From Desulfobacca acetoxidans (GTDB lineage Bacteria > Desulfobacterota > Desulfobaccia > Desulfobaccales > 0-14-0-80-60-11): 8,533 nucleotides of DNA. Position numbers and translations under genes: made by a program. Every line of letters starts with the position of its first letter. Position 1 is the stretch's first letter. This document shows positions 6,065 through 8,533 of this stretch, piece by piece. The DNA lies in contig DYJG01000086.1 of NCBI GenBank assembly GCA_020723225.1, forward strand, positions 1-8,533. The letters run 5' to 3'. The notes under the pieces were generated by a model. That model ran no database searches. It worked only from the letters and a program-made list of their open reading frames with translations, and had not been told where the DNA came from.

Positions 6065-6382
6065 TATTTCCTCTTAATAAATTATAAAAATGAATAATGC
6101 GTTATGAATGCCGCGAAATGCCGGGCCTCTAGTAGAGGCTGCACCGCTTCGACCTCCGGACTCCAGGGGGTGAAGATGGCGCTTCTGGGGATAAAATAAA
6201 GGCCTACAGCGGTGGGGAAATGCCGACCGCGAGGGTAAAATGGAAACAAGACACGGATAAATTCAAAATCGAGCCACGGGGATGGTGCTAGAGGTTATTC
6301 TAAATTCCTTTGTAGTATCGGGTCAAAGCCGGGATTTCTTAAGGCAGGTTAATAGTCACGGTAACCATTTTCCCATTTTCTG
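6065..6382 (-). promoter_or_regulatory. long C-rich rho leader, probable autoregulatory (rut-like) region
   Basis: A 318-base untranslated stretch between coaE and rho with no coding frame. In RNA sense, the segment 6296-6163 has about 47 C to 23 G by hand count, with CCCC and CCCCC runs, the C-over-G bias expected of Rho-utilisation sequence. A palindrome GCCTCT-AGT-AGAGGC lies at 6125-6139. A perfect TATAAT is at 6086-6081 but with no fitting -35, and it would leave almost no leader. E. coli rho is autoregulated through premature Rho-dependent termination in its leader; the same is inferred here. Confidence 0.45.
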
Positions 6383-6386
6383 TCAA
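6358..6386 (-). promoter_or_regulatory. candidate sigma-70 promoter for rho
   Basis: On the minus strand, a perfect -35 TTGACA (6386-6381) is followed after exactly 17 bases by TACCGT (6363-6358), which keeps the T, A and final T of the -10 box. The -35 box overlaps the coaE stop codon. Transcription would begin near 6350 and produce a leader of about 285 bases. The -10 match is weak, so this is a proposal. Confidence 0.4.
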
Positions 6387-6982
6387 GAAGCTTTTTGCAA
6401 CTCCCGCCAGATTTTCTCCACCTGGGCTCTGGTTTCGTCTAAAGACCCCCGATTGTTTACCACGTAGTCGGCCCGGGCCGCCTTGTCTTCAAGCGGCATT
6501 TGGGCGTCGATGATACCCTGGATTTCGGCGGCCCCCCGCTGGTCCCGGGCCTGGAGGCGCCGCCGCTGCTCCTCGGGGCCGACGTCCACCACGATGACCT
6601 TGTCGTATCCTCCCTGCAACCCGGCCTCGAAGAGCAGGGGCACCTCCACCAGGACCAGGGCCGTGCCCCGGCGTTCCAGGCCCTCCAGGCGCTCCCGGAT
6701 TTCTCGGGCTACATACGGGTGGGCGATAGCATTGAGCCGACGCCGGGCCTCGGGGTCGGAGAAGACTAGGCCGGACATCAAGGGGCGGTTGAGAGAGCCG
6801 TCTTCTAAGAAATATTCGGGCCCGAAGGACTTACGCAATTCCTCCCAAGCGGGCGCTCCCGGGGCCACCACCGCGTGGGCCACCTCATCCGCGTCCAACA
6901 CCGCGGCCCCCAACTCCTGAAACATCCGGGCCACCACGCTCTTCCCCGAGCCGGCCCCGCCGGTAATGGCGATTTTGAGCAT
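6383..6982 (-). CDS. coaE: dephospho-CoA kinase
   Basis: A 199-residue cytosolic P-loop kinase catalysing the last step of coenzyme A synthesis: ATP-dependent phosphorylation of the ribose 3'-hydroxyl of dephospho-CoA. Visible features: Walker A GGAGSGKS at residues 8-15, the LDADEVAH block (29-36) of the CoaE substrate site, RRLNAIAHPYV, VEVPLLFEAGL, and a C-terminal YVVNNRGSLDETRAQVEKIW helix region. Length is typical. The ATG at 6982 lacks an evident Shine-Dalgarno. The upstream neighbour across the repeat-rich gap 6983-7259 is the winged-helix gene, so coaE probably has its own promoter. The downstream neighbour is rho, an arrangement I associate with related bacteria. Identity is secure. 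Confidence 0.97.
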   Translation of the reverse strand: MLKIAITGGAGSGKSVVARMFQELGAAVLDADEVAHAVVAPGAPAWEELRKSFGPEYFLEDGSLNRPLMSGLVFSDPEARRRLNAIAHPYVAREIRERLEGLERRGTALVLVEVPLLFEAGLQGGYDKVIVVDVGPEEQRRRLQARDQRGAAEIQGIIDAQMPLEDKAARADYVVNNRGSLDETRAQVEKIWRELQKAS

Positions 6983-6993
6983 AATATTAGCTA

Positions 6994-7021
6994 TCAGCGG
7001 TCAGCTTTCAGCTTTCAGCAA
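6994..7021. repeat. heptamer tandem array, unit tcagctt
   Basis: Four units: tcagcgg, tcagctt, tcagctt, tcagcaa, lying 11 bases upstream of the coaE start codon (minus strand). Sixth period-7 array in the window. Confidence 0.8.
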
Positions 7022-7052
7022 AAGAAGTAGTGTGAAAGCGGAAAAAATGTAG

Positions 7053-7069
7053 GGTGGGCACTGCCCACC
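7053..7069. repeat. short palindrome, copy A
   Basis: GGTGGGC-ACT-GCCCACC, a perfect 7-base stem followed by CTTTT-like sequence. It is the best-preserved of three same-orientation copies in the window (others at 7716-7732 and 8302-8318), consistent with a dispersed REP-like element. It sits directly before the MITE-like element at 7078. Confidence 0.7.
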
Positions 7070-7077
7070 TTTTCCTC

Positions 7078-7223
7078 TGTCATTCTGAACGGAGCGAAGC
7101 GGAGTGAAGACTCTCTTTTTTTGCGGAAGGATATCCAATCTGCTTGTAATCATCGACACCGCCGGGAATTACCTTGGTGCCAACAACGAGATTCTTCGGT
7201 CGCTCCGCTCCCTCAGAATGACA
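7078..7223. mobile_element. MITE-like inverted-repeat element, no coding capacity
   Basis: A 146-base segment whose outer ends are a perfect 11-base inverted repeat: TGTCATTCTGA at 7078-7088 and TCAGAATGACA at 7213-7223. The similarity continues imperfectly inward for about 25 more bases with GGAGCGAAGC-like sequence on the left and its rough complement on the right (to about 7187). No transposase is encoded. Elements with these ends are familiar as dispersed non-coding repeats in several bacterial groups. A separate hairpin GAGACCT/AGGTCTC (7230-7249) follows, before the winged-helix gene's stop. No clear target-site duplication was recognised. Confidence 0.55.
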
Positions 7224-7259
7224 AGTTGGGAGACCTTCGCAGAGGTCTCTATTTTGAGT

Positions 7260-7586
7260 TTATAAATCAAGCTCTTTTTTGACATCTTCCCAGGGAATGA
7301 AATAGTCCTTATCGTCCCGCCGTCTTGCCTCTTCCGCTTCCTTAATGGCGGCCAATTCACCAGGAGAAAGAGGCTCAGGGTCATAATGTCTCTCAAAGAT
7401 AATGTCCACCAAGCGTTTTAAAAGGTCCGCATCGTCAGTCCTTAAAATGGCGGCCACCTTGGTGTGGATGCCGTATTCTATCTTGCCTCCTTTAATTTCC
7501 CCTTTTTCCTCCAATTCCCGGCAGATTTCCGCCACCACCTCGTATTTCAGATCGAGAGCTTCCATAATATCGTCCACATACGCCAA
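7260..7586 (-). CDS. winged-helix protein with antitoxin-like C-terminal tail (5' end uncertain)
   Basis: With the TTG at 7586 as start the protein has 108 residues, but the frame stays open to 7706 and the extra stretch looks coding: KEQAREEIKTFFASKSDK forms a plausible first helix directly before YVDDIMEALDLKYEVVAEIC, completing a winged-helix fold (helix-turn-helix through about residue 35, wing after). The true start may therefore lie near 7691, where an ATA preceded by GGAAAAGG sits at a start-like distance, or at ATT 7670. No ATG or GTG is available. The C-terminal part, LSPGELAAIKEAEEARRR then DYFIPWEDVKKELDL, resembles tails of RelB/Phd-like antitoxins. It lies 41 bases downstream of the PIN-nuclease gene on the same strand, which suggests a toxin-antitoxin pairing. 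The family name is not known to me; a decayed gene is possible. Confidence 0.65.
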   Translation of the reverse strand: MAYVDDIMEALDLKYEVVAEICRELEEKGEIKGGKIEYGIHTKVAAILRTDDADLLKRLVDIIFERHYDPEPLSPGELAAIKEAEEARRRDDKDYFIPWEDVKKELDL

Positions 7587-7715
7587 CTTATCGCTTTTGG
7601 AAGCGAAAAAGGTCTTTATCTCCTCACGGGCTTGTTCTTTGGAGATATCTCGACCGATTGGGACCTGAATTGCGGCATCGGTGGTTTCTATCTTGGCACC
7701 TTTTCCTCAAATTTT

Positions 7716-7732
7716 GGCGGGCAATGTCCACC
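7716..7732. repeat. short palindrome, copy B
   Basis: GGCGGGCAATGTCCACC, an imperfect copy of the 7053-7069 palindrome in the same orientation, also followed by CTT. It occupies the 41-base gap between the PIN gene's stop and the open frame of the winged-helix gene, exactly where that gene's normal start and ribosome site would be expected. Confidence 0.55.
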
Positions 7733-7747
7733 TTCTATCGGCTTAGA

Positions 7748-8275
7748 TCAGATTTTCCACCAATTTTGTTTGAATAATGGATTAGATGCTTCAGGTCTAA
7801 TTTTTGGTTTGCTCCCAGGTTGAAGATTAAATGAAGATACAAAATTAGATGGAGTTGCTATTCTTACGCCCAATGCTCTTTGACATAGATTGTTCACGAA
7901 CTCCTTATCAAAGCTAAGTAAATAATTCATCCCAGCTAACTCAGCTTCAGCTAACACCTGACAATCTTTATCTTTATTATGATATTGTTTAAAATAATTC
8001 TTTCTATTTAATAATTGCTGTTGATCTATCCCCCAATCACTCATATCTAAGAATTCTTCAATTATTTTATGATGTAGCCAGTTGTCAATATCGCGTATTG
8101 CATTGATTTCTTCCTTAACAGAAGGAGGAATTTTTAATTTTCTTTCTATATAAAATAAAACTCTAATCATAGCTATTCGTTCATCGCGCAAGATTGGGTC
8201 GTCATTTTCTGGAGAATAATTATTAATAGCTTGCAATAAATATGTAACAGAATTGGAGTCAACACAAATATTCAT
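7748..8275 (-). CDS. PIN-domain nuclease, AT-rich, probable toxin-like
   Basis: A 175-residue protein with the PIN-like RNase pattern. Residues 1-14 (MNICVDSNSVTYLL) supply Asp6, PPSVKEEI supplies Glu55/Glu56, and the HNKDKDCQVLAEAELAGMN block gives Asp104, followed by YLLSFDKEF with Asp123. These would form the acidic Mg-binding site of a single-strand RNase. The C-terminal 30 residues (after about 145) are basic and Pro/Asn-rich with no known domain. Codon use and base content differ sharply from neighbours: two hand-counted 60-base blocks here have about 27-33% GC, against about 82% in a block of the Clp1-type gene. It has no evident Shine-Dalgarno. Direct palindrome copies bracket it, and a winged-helix antitoxin-like gene follows. 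PIN fold is likely; toxin role is inference. Confidence 0.8.
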   Translation of the reverse strand: MNICVDSNSVTYLLQAINNYSPENDDPILRDERIAMIRVLFYIERKLKIPPSVKEEINAIRDIDNWLHHKIIEEFLDMSDWGIDQQQLLNRKNYFKQYHNKDKDCQVLAEAELAGMNYLLSFDKEFVNNLCQRALGVRIATPSNFVSSFNLQPGSKPKIRPEASNPLFKQNWWKI

Positions 8276-8301
8276 GATATTCTATAGTCTAAGTCGTGTA
8301 T

Positions 8302-8318
8302 GGTGGACATTGTCCATC
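8302..8318. repeat. short palindrome, copy C
   Basis: GGTGGACATTGTCCATC, containing the perfect palindrome TGGACA-T-TGTCCA, same orientation as copies A and B and followed by TT. It lies between the rluD-like stop and the PIN gene start, 26 bases upstream of the ATG, so it could equally act as an operator for the PIN gene. Confidence 0.6.
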
Positions 8319-8329
8319 TTACATTTACT

Positions 8330-8533
8330 TTAATTCGTCTCCTTTAAAAAATCCACCACCCCCTGAAAATCCCCCGGCAGCCCCGCTTGCCAGCCAACCT
8401 CCTCGCCGCTCCTGGGGTGGGTGAAGCGGAGTTGCCAGGCATGCAGCATCTGCCGCTTTACCAAGGGCCGCAGGCCCGAGAGGGCCGGGGGCGCGCTTTT
8501 CAATCTGGACGCGCCGCCGCCGTAGGTGGCGTC
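8330..8533 (-). CDS. rluD: RluA/RluD-family rRNA pseudouridine synthase, C-terminal fragment (5' end beyond window)
   Basis: Reading the minus strand from the window edge gives 67 residues ending in TAA at 8332-8330. The segment begins DATYGGG, the conserved D-x-x-YGG of RluA-family enzymes that follows the HP-x-x-GD motif. It continues with LVKRQMLHAWQLRFTHP, the R-Q-x-LHA-x-x-L-x-F-x-HP signature, and ends with LPGDFQGVVDFLKE, the usual C-terminal P-x-DF block. These enzymes convert uridines in 23S rRNA (RluD: helix 69) to pseudouridine; the catalytic Asp lies upstream, out of view. It has no start codon because the gene is truncated by the window. Family is secure; RluD versus RluA/RluC cannot be separated on this fragment. 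Its stop is 54 bases before the AT-rich PIN gene, marking the edge of the unusual segment. Confidence 0.88.
   Translation of the reverse strand, partial: DATYGGGASRLKSAPPALSGLRPLVKRQMLHAWQLRFTHPRSGEEVGWQAGLPGDFQGVVDFLKETN

Noticed and set aside
6081..6086. Perfect TATAAT just upstream of rho as its main promoter
   Set aside because: No -35 match at 16-18 bases, and transcription would start almost at the ribosome-binding site. It may be chance in an AT-rich spot.

Overview
The window looks like chromosomal DNA from a GC-rich, probably anaerobic bacterium. The protein styles (FmdB zinc ribbon, a GctB-type CoA-transferase subunit, a Clp1-type kinase, coaE directly before rho) and the intergenic repeats best fit Desulfobacterota (old Deltaproteobacteria). 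That is inference from familiarity; no marker gene here fixes the taxon. Almost all genes lie on the minus strand, so transcription mostly runs from high to low coordinates. The one clear exception is a small fmdB-like gene on the plus strand.

Layout in minus-strand order. 8533-8330: C-terminus of an RluA/RluD-type pseudouridine synthase, cut by the window edge. 8275-7748: a strikingly AT-rich PIN-domain nuclease gene between two direct copies of a short palindrome. About 7700-7260: a winged-helix protein with an antitoxin-like tail, whose reading frame runs upstream of its only conventional start codon. 7223-7078: a MITE-like inverted-repeat element. 6982-6383: dephospho-CoA kinase (coaE). 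6382-6065: a long C-rich leader. 6064-4817: termination factor Rho, convergent with fmdB (4379-4669, plus strand) across a hairpin terminator. 4133-2473: an MBL-fold hydrolase followed 5 bases later by a lone GctB-type CoA-transferase beta subunit. 2472-2110: a hairpin- and repeat-rich gap. 2109-1: a tightly coupled operon of a Clp1/GRC3-type polynucleotide kinase and two tandem class II glutamine-amidotransferase-like proteins, the second cut by the window edge.

The housekeeping part (rluD, coaE, rho) is conventional. Three things stand out. First, the Clp1-kinase plus double amidotransferase operon uses translational coupling (8-base overlap, then a TGATG junction), and the complete amidotransferase has lost its usual oxyanion Asn. 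Second, the PIN cassette has roughly 30% GC in sampled blocks, is bracketed by palindromes, and abuts a wHTH/antitoxin-like gene with no clean start codon, which looks like an acquired or rearranged toxin-antitoxin-like locus. Third, six separate intergenic short tandem arrays all have a 7-base period but unrelated unit sequences. No rRNA, tRNA, CRISPR array, transposase or integrase was seen.
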